Shown: positions 1 to 9,420, counted from the first letter of the stretch. The stretch: DNA of 34,765 bases from an uncultured candidate division WPS-2 bacterium (GCA_937910425.1 CALEOJ010000090.1:1-34765); one strand, 5' to 3'. Notes: generated from the letters alone by a model not told the origin. Made by a program: numbers and translations.

Positions 1-45
1 GAGATATTGGCGTGACTGGAGTTCAGACGTGTGCTCTTCCGATCT
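1..45. other. Illumina sequencing adapter contamination (end of P7 + 6-nt index ATTGGC + read-2 adapter)
   Basis: GAGAT|ATTGGC|GTGACTGGAGTTCAGACGTGTGCTCTTCCGATCT matches the TruSeq/NEBNext indexed P7 primer; ATTGGC is the reverse complement of index 6 (GCCAAT). Confidence 0.98.
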
Positions 46-749
46 AGGTGCGCGGGCTCTCCGCGCGGTCGGGAACCAGCACGCTCACCGACGCGACGTT
101 CGAGGTCCGCGGCGGTGAGATCGTCGGCGTCGCCGGGATCGAAGGCAACGGCCAGACCGCGCTCTCCGACGCGCTGGCGGGGATCGCCGCGTTCACCGGC
201 GAGCTCATCTTCGCCGGCACGCCGCTGCGCGCGAGCGATACGCCGGTCTCGCGCCTCTCGCGCGGGATTCGCGTGATCCCGCAGGACCGGCGCCACGAAG
301 CGCTCGTGCTCGACTGGAACGTGCGCGACAACGTCGCGCTCGGGCGGCAGCGCACGCTCACGCTCGCGAAGTTCGGCGACGCGGCGCGCGAGGTGATCGA
401 ACGCTTCGACGTGCGGCCGCCGAACCCGGACGCGATCGTGGGCGAGCTCTCCGGCGGAAACCAGCAGAAGATCGTGGTCGGCCGTACGCTGGCGAGCTCG
501 CCGAAGCTGATCGTCGCGTACCAGCCGACGCGCGGGATCGACATCGGCGCCGCCGCGCTGGTGCAGTCGCGGCTGATCGAGGCGCGCAACGCAGGCGCCG
601 GCGTGCTGCTGATCTCGTTCGAGCTCGACGAGATCTTCGCGACCGCCGACCGGGTCCTGGTGATCGCCAACGGCAAGTTCGTCGGCTCGTTCGATCGCGC
701 GGGTATCGACCGCGGCCGGATCGGCGCGCTGATGGCGGGCAACGCATGA
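46..749 (+). CDS. Nucleoside/BMP-family ABC transporter ATP-binding protein, C-terminal fragment (5' truncated at contig end)
   Basis: Second ABC domain with EGNGQTAL, LSGGNQQKIVVGRTL signature and QPTRGIDIGA; the reading frame runs into the adapter junction; followed by two permeases. Confidence 0.9.
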
Positions 750-1768
750 ACGCCGGCCTGCTGCGCACCCGCGCGTTCCGCGACCTCGTCGTCGTCGTCG
801 TGCTGGTCTTCGGCGTCGGCTCGATCGCAATGCTGCTCGCGCACGTCTCGCCGATCGTCGGATTCGGCGCGCTCTTCGACGGTGCGTGGGGAACGAAGGG
901 CGAGATCGCCGAGACGCTGGTGCAGACGACGAACCTGCTTTTCCCCGCGCTCGGGATCGCGATCGCGTTCCGCGCCGGGCTATTCAACATCGGCGCGGAG
1001 GGCCAACTCGTGATGGGGGGCTTCGCGGCGGGCTGGCTCGGCGCGCAGTTCCCACTGCCGGGCTATCTCGCGGTTCCGATGGTGCTGGTCGCCGGAACGC
1101 TGGCGGGCGGCGCGTGGGGAGCGATCCCGGGGATCATGCGCGCGCGCTTCAAGGCGAACGAAGTGATCGCGACGTTGATGCTCAACGTCGTCGCGATACT
1201 GCTGACGACGTACCTCGTGACCGGGCCGCTGCAACAAGGCGGCGCCGCCGGTTCCGAGACCGGGCCGCTGCCGAAGGCCGCGCAGCTCACCCATCTGTTC
1301 GACACCCAGCTCACCTGGGCGTTCGTGCTGGCGCTGGTGCTCGCGTTCGTGCTGCGCTGGGTGCTGCAGCGCACCGTCTTCGGCTACGAACTGCGCGCCG
1401 CCGGCGATGCGCCCGAGGCCGCGAAGCGCGCCGGGATCGACCTCGGCCGCACGGCGCTCATCGCGATGACGCTCTCCGGCGCGATCGCCGGGCTGGGCGG
1501 CGCGACGATCGTCGCCGGCGCGCTGCACCGCTTCAACACCGGTCTTTCGCCCGGCTACGGGTTCATCGCGATCGCCGTCGCGCTGGTCGGCAACCTCGAT
1601 CCGCTCTGGATCATCGTTGCGTCGGTCGCGTTCGGGATGCTGCAGAGCGGCGGGATCGCGATGCAGGCCGAGGCCGGTGTCCCGCGCGAGGTCGTCTCGC
1701 TGATCATCGGCCTGGTCATCATCGCACTCGCCGGACGCCGCGTCGTCGCGAGCCGGAGGTCGACGTGA
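746..1768 (+). CDS. ABC transporter permease (BMP/nucleoside type)
   Basis: Hydrophobic 340 aa; FRAGLFNIGAEGQLVMGGFAAGWLG motif; ATGA overlap with upstream ATPase gene. Confidence 0.92.
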   Translation: MNAGLLRTRAFRDLVVVVVLVFGVGSIAMLLAHVSPIVGFGALFDGAWGTKGEIAETLVQTTNLLFPALGIAIAFRAGLFNIGAEGQLVMGGFAAGWLGAQFPLPGYLAVPMVLVAGTLAGGAWGAIPGIMRARFKANEVIATLMLNVVAILLTTYLVTGPLQQGGAAGSETGPLPKAAQLTHLFDTQLTWAFVLALVLAFVLRWVLQRTVFGYELRAAGDAPEAAKRAGIDLGRTALIAMTLSGAIAGLGGATIVAGALHRFNTGLSPGYGFIAIAVALVGNLDPLWIIVASVAFGMLQSGGIAMQAEAGVPREVVSLIIGLVIIALAGRRVVASRRST

Positions 1769-2640
1769 ACGCGACGCTCGCAGCGGTGCTGGCGATCCTG
1801 GGCCTGACGCTGATCAAGGCCACGCCGCTGATCTATGCGGCGCTCGGCGGCGTGCTGAGCGAGCGCGCCGGCGTCGTCAACATCGGACTCGAAGGGATCT
1901 TGATCGCCGGCGCGTTCACCTCGGTCGTCGTCAGCGGGGCGACCGGCAACCCGATCCTCGGCGCGCTGGCCGGCGTCCTCGCCGGTATGCTGCTGGCGGC
2001 AATCCTGGCGTACGTGACGACGCGGCTGGCGGTCGATCAGATCGTCGCCGGGACCGGGCTCAACATCGCCGCGCTCGCCGCCGCCGCGTTCGGGCTCGTC
2101 CTGGTGTATCACCAGCCCGGCGCTTCGCACGAGGTTCCGGCGCTCGGCCGCACCGGCGAGACCGTGCTGGTCGTGCTCGCGTTCGTCGCCGCCGGCGTGC
2201 TGCATCTGGTCCTGACGCGCACGCCGTGGGGGCTGCACGTGCGCGCGTGCGGCGAGGACCCGAGCGCCGCGGAATCGGCCGGGATCGACGCGCTGAAGAC
2301 GCGCTTCTGGGCTGTCGTGATCGGCGGCGCGATCACCTCGCTCGGCGGCGTGTACCTTTCGCTGGCGGAGCTCGACCTCTACTCGGACGGGATGACCGCG
2401 GGACGCGGCTTCATCGCGCTGGCGGCGGTGATCTTCGGGCGCTGGACGCCGCTCGGCGCGACCGGCGCCGCGCTCTTCTTCGGGTTCTTCGCGGCACTGC
2501 AGTTCTCGCTGCAGCGCGCCGGCGTCCCCAGCGAGCTGCTGCAAGCACTCCCGTATCTCGCCGCGCTCGTCGCCCTCGCCGGCTTCGCGGGGCGCGTGCG
2601 CGCTCCGGCAGCCGACGGCGTGCCCTACGTTCGCAGCTAG
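1765..2640 (+). CDS. ABC transporter permease (BMP/nucleoside type)
   Basis: GTG start overlaps the upstream TGA (GTGA); GGVLSERAGVVNIGLEGILIAGAF motif. The ORF-track start at 886 is an out-of-frame extension. Confidence 0.92.
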   Translation: MNATLAAVLAILGLTLIKATPLIYAALGGVLSERAGVVNIGLEGILIAGAFTSVVVSGATGNPILGALAGVLAGMLLAAILAYVTTRLAVDQIVAGTGLNIAALAAAAFGLVLVYHQPGASHEVPALGRTGETVLVVLAFVAAGVLHLVLTRTPWGLHVRACGEDPSAAESAGIDALKTRFWAVVIGGAITSLGGVYLSLAELDLYSDGMTAGRGFIALAAVIFGRWTPLGATGAALFFGFFAALQFSLQRAGVPSELLQALPYLAALVALAGFAGRVRAPAADGVPYVRS

Positions 2641-2655
2641 GCGACGCGCCGCAGC

Positions 2656-4146
2656 TTACGTCTCGTAGTCGATGTAGCCCTTGGTGTCGTCCTTCGTGAA
2701 GATCGCCGGGAGCGATTCGAGCGTCGGGTCCACGGGGTAGTTCAGGACCTCGACCTGGTCGGCGCGAGCGAGCTGGTTCTTCGTTTTCTTTTCCAGAGCG
2801 TCGATCAGCGGCCCGCGCGGCACCTCGCTGTTGTTCTTCACGCTACCATAGGCGCCGGGCTGTGTGGAGCACATCGCCACGCACCCGTCGCGCATCGCGT
2901 TGACGGCCGGGATCGGGCTCGCGTTGGTGCTGCCGTGGTGGCCGACTTTGTAGAAGTCGAGGCTGCCGAGGATCGTCTTGCTATTGGCGGTCAACGGCGT
3001 ATCGTCACCGACGACGGCCCCACCGAACAAGAAGTTGTCCCAATTGCCCCATTGCGCGTCGCCGGCGAAGAGCAGCTTCTTGCCGCCGAACGTGAACAGG
3101 ACGATCAGGCTCTGGTTGTTGATCGTGTTATCGGCCTTCGCGGCTTGCGCGGCCAGAAGATCCGGCTGGTTCGAGGAGATATGCTTGGCGATCTCGTCGG
3201 GGCTGAAGACGGCGAACGCGTCCGGTGGATAGCGGCTCGCATCCGCCGTAAACACGCGGTTGAACCGCATAGGCGGCGCGTTCTCTTCGCCGGTCGCCGC
3301 GAGATACTGCTGCGGCTTATTGTCCATTTGCGCGACGAGAGCGGGATCGGTCGGCGGTCCAAGGATCTGGGCGGTGAGACCGGCCTGCACCAGCGAGTCC
3401 GGGAGCGTCGGAACGTCGCCGGCCTGGTAGTAGTCGACCGGCGCTTTGTTCTTGAACCCGCCGTGCAGCGTCGCGAGCGCGGCCGCATTTCCCCCGCCCA
3501 CGGCGGCGGCGCCGGTGATGTTTTCGGCCATGTTGAAGAGCTGCTGGCCCACCTCATCGCTGCGCGCCGCGAGCGATTGCTGGAGCTTGCCGGCCAGCGC
3601 CGTGATGTTCGCCGGAAAATTCGTCGCAGCCGGGTCGCTCGGGTCTTCGAACCACGACATCCACACGCGTTCGACGGTGAACCCGGCGAAGGCGGCCGCA
3701 CCGGTACCGAATCCGGAGATGTGGTCGGCGTGCCGGTGCGTCATGATGACGAGCGCCAGCTGCTTTCCGGTATCGATCGCGAGCTGGTCGATCGCGGCGC
3801 CGATGCTGCCCAGATTCGCCGCATGAACGCCGCAGTCGACGAGGATGTGCCGCGGCGTACCGTCGGGAGCACGCACCGTCAGCAGGAAGAAGTCGCCGAA
3901 CCCGACGCGGTACATCCGCACCCGGATCCCCGCCGTCCCCCCGGTCGATCCGGCCGCCGCCGGACGCGCCGCAGGCGGCGTGCCGGAAGGCGGAGTTGTC
4001 GTCCCCGGGGTTGCCGTCGTGCGCGGCGTACGCGCAGGTTTCTTCGCCGCAGGACTCTTCTTGCGCGCGGCGGTCTTCTTGCGCGCGGTCGTCTTCTTCT
4101 TGCGCGCGGTCGTCTTCTTGCGCGTCGTCTTCTTGCTCGTACTCAT
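2656..4146 (-). CDS. MBL-fold metallo-hydrolase (ComEC/Rec2 C-terminal-domain-like) with Lys/Arg-rich N-terminal tail
   Basis: MTHRHADHISG (HxHxDH), LLFAGDAQWGNW, YKVGHHGSTNAS motifs; N-terminus MSTSKKTTRKKTTARKKKTTARKKTAARKK. Confidence 0.88.
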   Translation of the reverse strand: MSTSKKTTRKKTTARKKKTTARKKTAARKKSPAAKKPARTPRTTATPGTTTPPSGTPPAARPAAAGSTGGTAGIRVRMYRVGFGDFFLLTVRAPDGTPRHILVDCGVHAANLGSIGAAIDQLAIDTGKQLALVIMTHRHADHISGFGTGAAAFAGFTVERVWMSWFEDPSDPAATNFPANITALAGKLQQSLAARSDEVGQQLFNMAENITGAAAVGGGNAAALATLHGGFKNKAPVDYYQAGDVPTLPDSLVQAGLTAQILGPPTDPALVAQMDNKPQQYLAATGEENAPPMRFNRVFTADASRYPPDAFAVFSPDEIAKHISSNQPDLLAAQAAKADNTINNQSLIVLFTFGGKKLLFAGDAQWGNWDNFLFGGAVVGDDTPLTANSKTILGSLDFYKVGHHGSTNASPIPAVNAMRDGCVAMCSTQPGAYGSVKNNSEVPRGPLIDALEKKTKNQLARADQVEVLNYPVDPTLESLPAIFTKDDTKGYIDYET

Positions 4147-4149
4147 CGA

Positions 4150-6012
4150 TCAGATCCCGTGAAGGAGGCCGAAATTGATGCGGGCGTTGGCACCCGTGCC
4201 GTCGGTGAAGCCCTGCGCGACGTAGGCGGCGCGCTGGAGGTTGTCGTGAGTGCCGCCCAGATGCTTGGCGATCGCGTACCGCACCTCGGGGTCGGGCCGC
4301 TTGCCGCCGCGCAGCGGCTGCCGCGAGATCATCAGCGTGACGCCGCCGCGGATCACCATCGTGCCGAGCTTCGGTTCCGCCGGGTCGAGCGGGACTTTGC
4401 GCTGTTGGACCATCTCGACGACCATGTCGATCTTCAGCGACCCGTCCTCGTCGGTCCGGAACATGGGGTGGAACGACGGGACGGAGATCGGGCTCTGATC
4501 GAAGCCGAGCGCTGTGGCGTTCGCTCTGGCGTACGCGCGCAAGAGGTCGCCGTTGACGTTCTTCTCATCGTCCGTCAGGCCGTTCGGATCGCCGAAGAGC
4601 AAACCGCTCACCGCCGGCAGCGGGCCCGGAGGCGTCTCTGTTGGCGATCTCACCTTCGGCCAGCACAGGGCGTCCTCCGAAAAGAACTGCGCGCCCTCGG
4701 GGACGATGCCGCGGGAACGAAACGCCTGCATCACGGCGTCACGCACGCCGTAACTGTCGCTCGGGAACAGATCGATATCCGCGGTGATGATCGCGCGCAG
4801 GAAATCGCCGAACGTGACGTCGACCGGCGGGCAATAGTCGAGGGAGCGCGCGCAGACCGAGAAGAACAGCTCCGCGATACGGCTGGCGTCGGCCGCCAGC
4901 AGGTTGGCGAGCGGTCCCGGCAGATCGACCGGTTGGTCGGAGCCGCCGCCCGCGCGGAAGACGCGGAAGTAATCGGCGGTTTGCTGCAGATAGACCGAAA
5001 AATAGGCGTCGAACACGGCCGCGACCAGGATCGCCCCGCGCGCGTGCGGCTCGATCGTCGTCTTGAGGTCCTGCGTGTTCGCCGGCGTTCCGAGCGCACT
5101 GCGAAGCCCGGCGTGGAGTCCTGAGACCTGACCGAATTGTCGTGCCAGCTCGATCAGCGGATTGTCCGGCGCGATCTCGCTCTGGATCACCGGTTCGGTC
5201 GACGAACCCGGCGCATCGGCCCGCATGTTGGTGGTGTAGAGCCTGCCGCCGGTCCGCTGCAGCGTGTCGAGCAGCGCCTCGCGATGCGAAAAGTGCCGGA
5301 ACAGCGCCGCCAGATCGGCGAACGCTTCGTGGAACGCCGGCACGTCGATGTTCGTCGGCTCCGTGAAGTGCTCGCGGATCCCGTCGACGACGGCGTGCGT
5401 CGTTTCGTGCGCGACGATGTCGTGCGAGAGGCAGGTGAAGATCGTCTGTCCCGGCACGATCTGCGCGTCCACGACGCTGCCCGCGCGGAAGTAGCCGAAC
5501 AGGATGCCGTGCGCATCGGGGCTGTAGAACGCGTTGGCTTGCACCATCGCATGCGGAAACAGGTACAACCGGTTTGCGCCGTGCTTGCCATTGGGCGGCG
5601 GACGCCAATGCACGCGCCGGCCGAGGGCCGCCTCGAACCGCCGCAGCGTCTCGGACGCGACGGCGTACACCATCTGCTGGTGGAAGCGAGGGTCGGACTC
5701 GGTCGGATCCAACCCGTCGCGCAGCAGCAGGTTGGGATTATCGAGATCGACCGGAGCGTAGAACGACTTGGTCGAGCCGTCGTAGTCGACCACCGCGAAG
5801 CGTTCGCCGACCGGCCCCGGCTGCAACGGCTCGTAGTTCACCTCGATGACGAGGTTGTTGCCGAGCACGCGGCCCAGGGTCGGATCGAACGCGTAGACCC
5901 TCAGCGGCCGTTTGGCCGGCGGATCGAAGCTGGTCGACGGCGCGAAGAGGTCCGCGGGCGGCTCGGGCCCGGGCCGCGCCGCGGCGGCTCGCGCCGAACT
6001 TGCGTTTTGCAC
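4150..6012 (-). CDS. Gluzincin-like zinc metallopeptidase
   Basis: HETTHAVVDGIREHF ... HEAFADLAALF motif (HEXXH plus downstream E); GTG start preceded by GGGGGAGGG SD; stop codon 3 nt before the MBL gene start. Confidence 0.75.
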   Translation of the reverse strand: MQNASSARAAAARPGPEPPADLFAPSTSFDPPAKRPLRVYAFDPTLGRVLGNNLVIEVNYEPLQPGPVGERFAVVDYDGSTKSFYAPVDLDNPNLLLRDGLDPTESDPRFHQQMVYAVASETLRRFEAALGRRVHWRPPPNGKHGANRLYLFPHAMVQANAFYSPDAHGILFGYFRAGSVVDAQIVPGQTIFTCLSHDIVAHETTHAVVDGIREHFTEPTNIDVPAFHEAFADLAALFRHFSHREALLDTLQRTGGRLYTTNMRADAPGSSTEPVIQSEIAPDNPLIELARQFGQVSGLHAGLRSALGTPANTQDLKTTIEPHARGAILVAAVFDAYFSVYLQQTADYFRVFRAGGGSDQPVDLPGPLANLLAADASRIAELFFSVCARSLDYCPPVDVTFGDFLRAIITADIDLFPSDSYGVRDAVMQAFRSRGIVPEGAQFFSEDALCWPKVRSPTETPPGPLPAVSGLLFGDPNGLTDDEKNVNGDLLRAYARANATALGFDQSPISVPSFHPMFRTDEDGSLKIDMVVEMVQQRKVPLDPAEPKLGTMVIRGGVTLMISRQPLRGGKRPDPEVRYAIAKHLGGTHDNLQRAAYVAQGFTDGTGANARINFGLLHGI

Positions 6013-6133
6013 TGATCACCCTCCCCCTAGGTTCCGATGCTCCGCTGACCAAGAGTCCGAGAGCCGCTAGATACTGCTCGCCCCGCGCAGCACCTCCCCG
6101 GCAACGAAGTTCCAAATGGCCGGCTCGCGCCAC

Positions 6134-6171
6134 TTGACTTTCGTCGCACCCTACCGACAAATATATATACA
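6134..6171 (+). promoter_or_regulatory. Candidate promoter for the serine hydrolase gene; possibly leaderless transcript
   Basis: TTGACT at 6134 and AT-rich AAATATATATACA directly abutting ATG at 6172; no Shine-Dalgarno between them. Spacing is not canonical. Confidence 0.4.
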
Positions 6172-7194
6172 ATGCGGGTACCACGACGACTCGTTGCCGC
6201 CGTCGTTCTCCTCGCCGTTCCGCTTGCCGGCATTCTACCGGCGAGCGCGAGCGGTATTGGCGGGCCGATGGCCGATTTCCAGGCCGAGCTCAGCGCGTAT
6301 TCGCTGCGCGCGCCCGGCCACGTCGGAATCGCGATCGAAGATGTCGCGACCGGCGCGACGAGCGGGATCAACCGCGGCGCCGAGATGCCCGCGGCGTCGA
6401 CGATCAAGATCCCGGTCATGGTCGAGGTCTTCCGGCAGCTCGTCGCCGGCAACTTCGATCTGAACACCAAGCTGCGGTTGCGCCGTGCCGACAAGGATTG
6501 GGGCTACGGCGACCTGTGCGACGCGCCGGTCGGCGGAAGCTACACCGTTTCGCGGCTGCTCGCGCTGATGATCGACGTCAGCGACAACACCGCGACGAAC
6601 ATGCTGATCCGCCTCGTCGGCCGCCAGCGGATCAACGCGACGATGGCGAACTACGGCCTCACCCACACGCGGCTGCGCGATTTCATCCGCACCGAAGGGC
6701 CTAGCATCCACTGGACGCTCCGCTCGAGCCCGGCCGACATGGCGCACCTGCTCGGCGTGATGGCGAAGGAGCAGCTCGTCGACGAGTGGTCCTCGCGCGA
6801 GATGATCCAAATCCTCGGCGGCCAGCAGCACAACGGACTCCTGCCCGAGCCGCTTCCGCCCGGGACGCGGATCGCGCACAAGACCGGAACCCTGCACGAC
6901 ACGCTCAACGACGTCGGGATCGTCTACGGCGCAAGCGAGGACCCCTACGTCATCGCGGTGATGACCACCGATCTGCCGACGCTCGAATCCGGCCGGCGCT
7001 TCATCCGCGGTGTCTCGAAGATGGCCTACACCGCGCTCGGCAAGCTCGGCGGGTGGCGCGACGACCTCAATCCCGCTGCGGCGCTGGAGCGCGCGGCGCG
7101 CACGACGCCGGAGCAGCAGATGTGGACGCCGCAGAACGTCCCCGCGGAGGCGGCGAGTGCCGAGCCGACCGCAGCGCCCTCTCCGTCGCCGTAG
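6172..7194 (+). CDS. Secreted class A beta-lactamase-like serine hydrolase
   Basis: Signal peptide; STIK (SxxK), SDN (SDNTATN), HKTGT (KTG) motifs in canonical order. Confidence 0.85.
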   Translation: MRVPRRLVAAVVLLAVPLAGILPASASGIGGPMADFQAELSAYSLRAPGHVGIAIEDVATGATSGINRGAEMPAASTIKIPVMVEVFRQLVAGNFDLNTKLRLRRADKDWGYGDLCDAPVGGSYTVSRLLALMIDVSDNTATNMLIRLVGRQRINATMANYGLTHTRLRDFIRTEGPSIHWTLRSSPADMAHLLGVMAKEQLVDEWSSREMIQILGGQQHNGLLPEPLPPGTRIAHKTGTLHDTLNDVGIVYGASEDPYVIAVMTTDLPTLESGRRFIRGVSKMAYTALGKLGGWRDDLNPAAALERAARTTPEQQMWTPQNVPAEAASAEPTAAPSPSP

Positions 7195-8145
7195 CTAGCC
7201 GACCGCTGCCGGCGTACGGCCGCCGTACGTCCGCGTGAGCCAGGGCGCGTACTTCGGCATCCCGCCGCGGATCGCGCGATCGTAGAGGTCGATCAGCGCG
7301 CCCGCGATCGGCCCGCGCTCGCCGCCGCCGACCGGGCGGTGGTCGACCGACTCGATCCACTGAACTCCGGCCGCGCTCCCGGTGATGAACAGCTCGTCGG
7401 CGACGACCAGCTCGCTGCGGTCGATCGCGCGCTCGACGACCGTGAGCCCCAGCTCTTCGGCCGCCAGCGTGATGATCGCGCGGCGCGTGACGCCTTCCAG
7501 GATGTTCTGCGAGGGGTCCGGCGTGTAGAGCACGCCGCGCCGCACCATGAACACGTTTTCGGCCGAGCCTTCGCAGACGTGGCCTTCGGCCGAGAGCATG
7601 ATCGCCTCGTCGAAGCCGTTCATCACCGCCTCGCTTTTGGCGAGCGCGCTGTTGACGTACGTCCCGGTGATCTTGCCGCGCGCCGGCGCCATCGTGTCGT
7701 CGATGCGGCGCCACGAACTGACGCCGACCTTGAGCCCGCGGTCCGCGTCGAAGTAGCGCTCGAACGGGATCGCCACCATCGCGAACGCGTCCTTCACGCC
7801 GTGCAGGCGCACGCCGATGTCCTCGTTGGCCTTGTATGCGAACGGCCGCACGTAGACGTCGCCGCGCAGCTGGTTGCGCGCGCACAACTCGACCGTGAGC
7901 TCGCACAGCTCGGGCGTCGTGTGCGGGAGCCCGATCATCAGGATCCGCGCCGACTGCGCGAGCCGGTCGTAATGGTCGGCGAGCTGCAGCAGGTAGAGCT
8001 CTTCCTCGCGCGCGCTCCAGAAGCCGCGGATCCCTTCGAAGCAGCCGGTCCCGTACTGGAGCCCGTGCGTGAGCAGACCCACCTTCGCGTCCGCGTAGCG
8101 GGCGAAGGCTCCGTCGTGATAGACCGTCAGGTCGCCCAAATGCAT
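7195..8145 (-). CDS. ilvE: Branched-chain amino acid aminotransferase (PLP fold type IV)
   Basis: GTGCFEGIRGFW, YVRPFAYK, GTYVNSALAKSEA, CEGSAENVFMV, LEGVTRRAII motifs; start assigned at MHLGDLTVYHDG rather than the ORF-track start at 8601. Confidence 0.92.
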   Translation of the reverse strand: MHLGDLTVYHDGAFARYADAKVGLLTHGLQYGTGCFEGIRGFWSAREEELYLLQLADHYDRLAQSARILMIGLPHTTPELCELTVELCARNQLRGDVYVRPFAYKANEDIGVRLHGVKDAFAMVAIPFERYFDADRGLKVGVSSWRRIDDTMAPARGKITGTYVNSALAKSEAVMNGFDEAIMLSAEGHVCEGSAENVFMVRRGVLYTPDPSQNILEGVTRRAIITLAAEELGLTVVERAIDRSELVVADELFITGSAAGVQWIESVDHRPVGGGERGPIAGALIDLYDRAIRGGMPKYAPWLTRTYGGRTPAAVG

Positions 8146-9346
8146 GAAGTCGCGGTCCTCCGGGAGTAAGCAGACCGACGTGCGCGAGGTGTTTGCGACG
8201 TTTCTCCGCCTAGGTTCGACGTCGTTCGGCGGTCCGATCGCCCACCTCGCATACTTCCGCCGGACCTTCGTCGAGGAACGGCGGTGGCTCGATGAACCCG
8301 CTTTTGCCCGGATCGTTGCATTCTGCTCGGTCCTGCCGGGACCCACCTCGAGCCAGGTCGGGATGCTGATCGGCTTCACGCGCGGCGGTCCGCTCGGCGC
8401 ATTCCTCGCCTGGCTCGGCTTCACGGCCCCGTCGGCGCTCGCCATGACGCTGATCGCAGCCGCGCTCGGGGGGGCCGAGCGCCACACCCCGCCGCCCTGG
8501 TTCGGCGGCTTGCTCGACGGGCTGTTCGCCGCCGCGGCGGCCGTGGTCGCGTTCGCGGTCATCGGCCTGGCCGGATCGCTCTGCACCGACCTGCCGACCA
8601 AGACGATCGCCGTCGCGACGATCCTGGTGACCCTGGCGCTGCGCCCGTTCCCGGGTTTCCAATGGGTCTCGATCGCGCTGGGCGCGCTCGCCGGCGCACT
8701 CTTCCTGCACGCCCCGGAGCTGCGCCACGATCCGCTTCCGATTCGGGTCCCGCGCGCGGTCTCGGTCGCGGCCGGCCTGCTGTTCGTCGCGCTCGTCGCC
8801 GTGACGGCGCTGCCGAAGGATGCGACGCTGGCGTTCGTCGCGACCCTGATCCGGGCCGGTACGCTGGTGTTCGGCGGCGGTCATGTGGTGCTGCCCCTGC
8901 TGCAGAGCATGATCCACGACGGGCTGATCGGCGCGCAGGACTTCTACGCCGGCTACGGCGCGGTGCAGGCGATGCCGGGGCCGCTCAACACGTTCGCGTC
9001 GTTCCTCGGCTACGCGAACCGCTCGCCGCTGCACGGGTACGCCGGCGCGGTGGTCGCGACGGTGCTGATCTTCCTGCCTTCGTTCGCGCTGATCTTCGCG
9101 GTCGCGCCGGTATGGAATCGCGTCGCCGGCGCGCCGCGCGCCGCGGGCGCAGTGCGCGGCGCGAACGCCAGCGTGGTCGGCTTGCTCGGCGCGGTGCTCT
9201 ACGATCCGGTCCTGCTCTCCCTCGGCGCGAGCTGGGCGCGGATCGGGATCGCCCTCGCGGCGTTCGTGGCGATCGCCGCATGGCGCGCCCCACCATGGAT
9301 CGTCGTCGTCGCCGCCGCGGCACTCGGCGCACTCCTCGGGGCATGA
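8144..9346 (+). CDS. chrA: Chromate transporter, two-domain CHR family
   Basis: LRLGSTSFGGPIAHLAYFRR and internal repeat LIRAGTLVFGGGHVVLPLL; alternative GTG start at 8180. Confidence 0.9.
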   Translation: MKSRSSGSKQTDVREVFATFLRLGSTSFGGPIAHLAYFRRTFVEERRWLDEPAFARIVAFCSVLPGPTSSQVGMLIGFTRGGPLGAFLAWLGFTAPSALAMTLIAAALGGAERHTPPPWFGGLLDGLFAAAAAVVAFAVIGLAGSLCTDLPTKTIAVATILVTLALRPFPGFQWVSIALGALAGALFLHAPELRHDPLPIRVPRAVSVAAGLLFVALVAVTALPKDATLAFVATLIRAGTLVFGGGHVVLPLLQSMIHDGLIGAQDFYAGYGAVQAMPGPLNTFASFLGYANRSPLHGYAGAVVATVLIFLPSFALIFAVAPVWNRVAGAPRAAGAVRGANASVVGLLGAVLYDPVLLSLGASWARIGIALAAFVAIAAWRAPPWIVVVAAAALGALLGA

Positions 9347-9420
9347 CAAACGGTGGGAGCCGTGTCACGCACCGCATCGGAAGGTCCGCGCGCTCAACCT
9401 GACGCACCGCAAGGCTTGAC

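Noticed and set aside
2935-5124. 729-aa plus-strand ORF opposite the MBL and peptidase genes
   Set aside because: Arg/Val/Asp-rich shadow ORF antisense to well-supported coding sequence; no recognisable domain.
9347-9420. Possible T-box or other leader upstream of glyQS
   Set aside because: Only 74 nt between chrA and glyQ, with no recognisable T-box core or glycine-riboswitch features.
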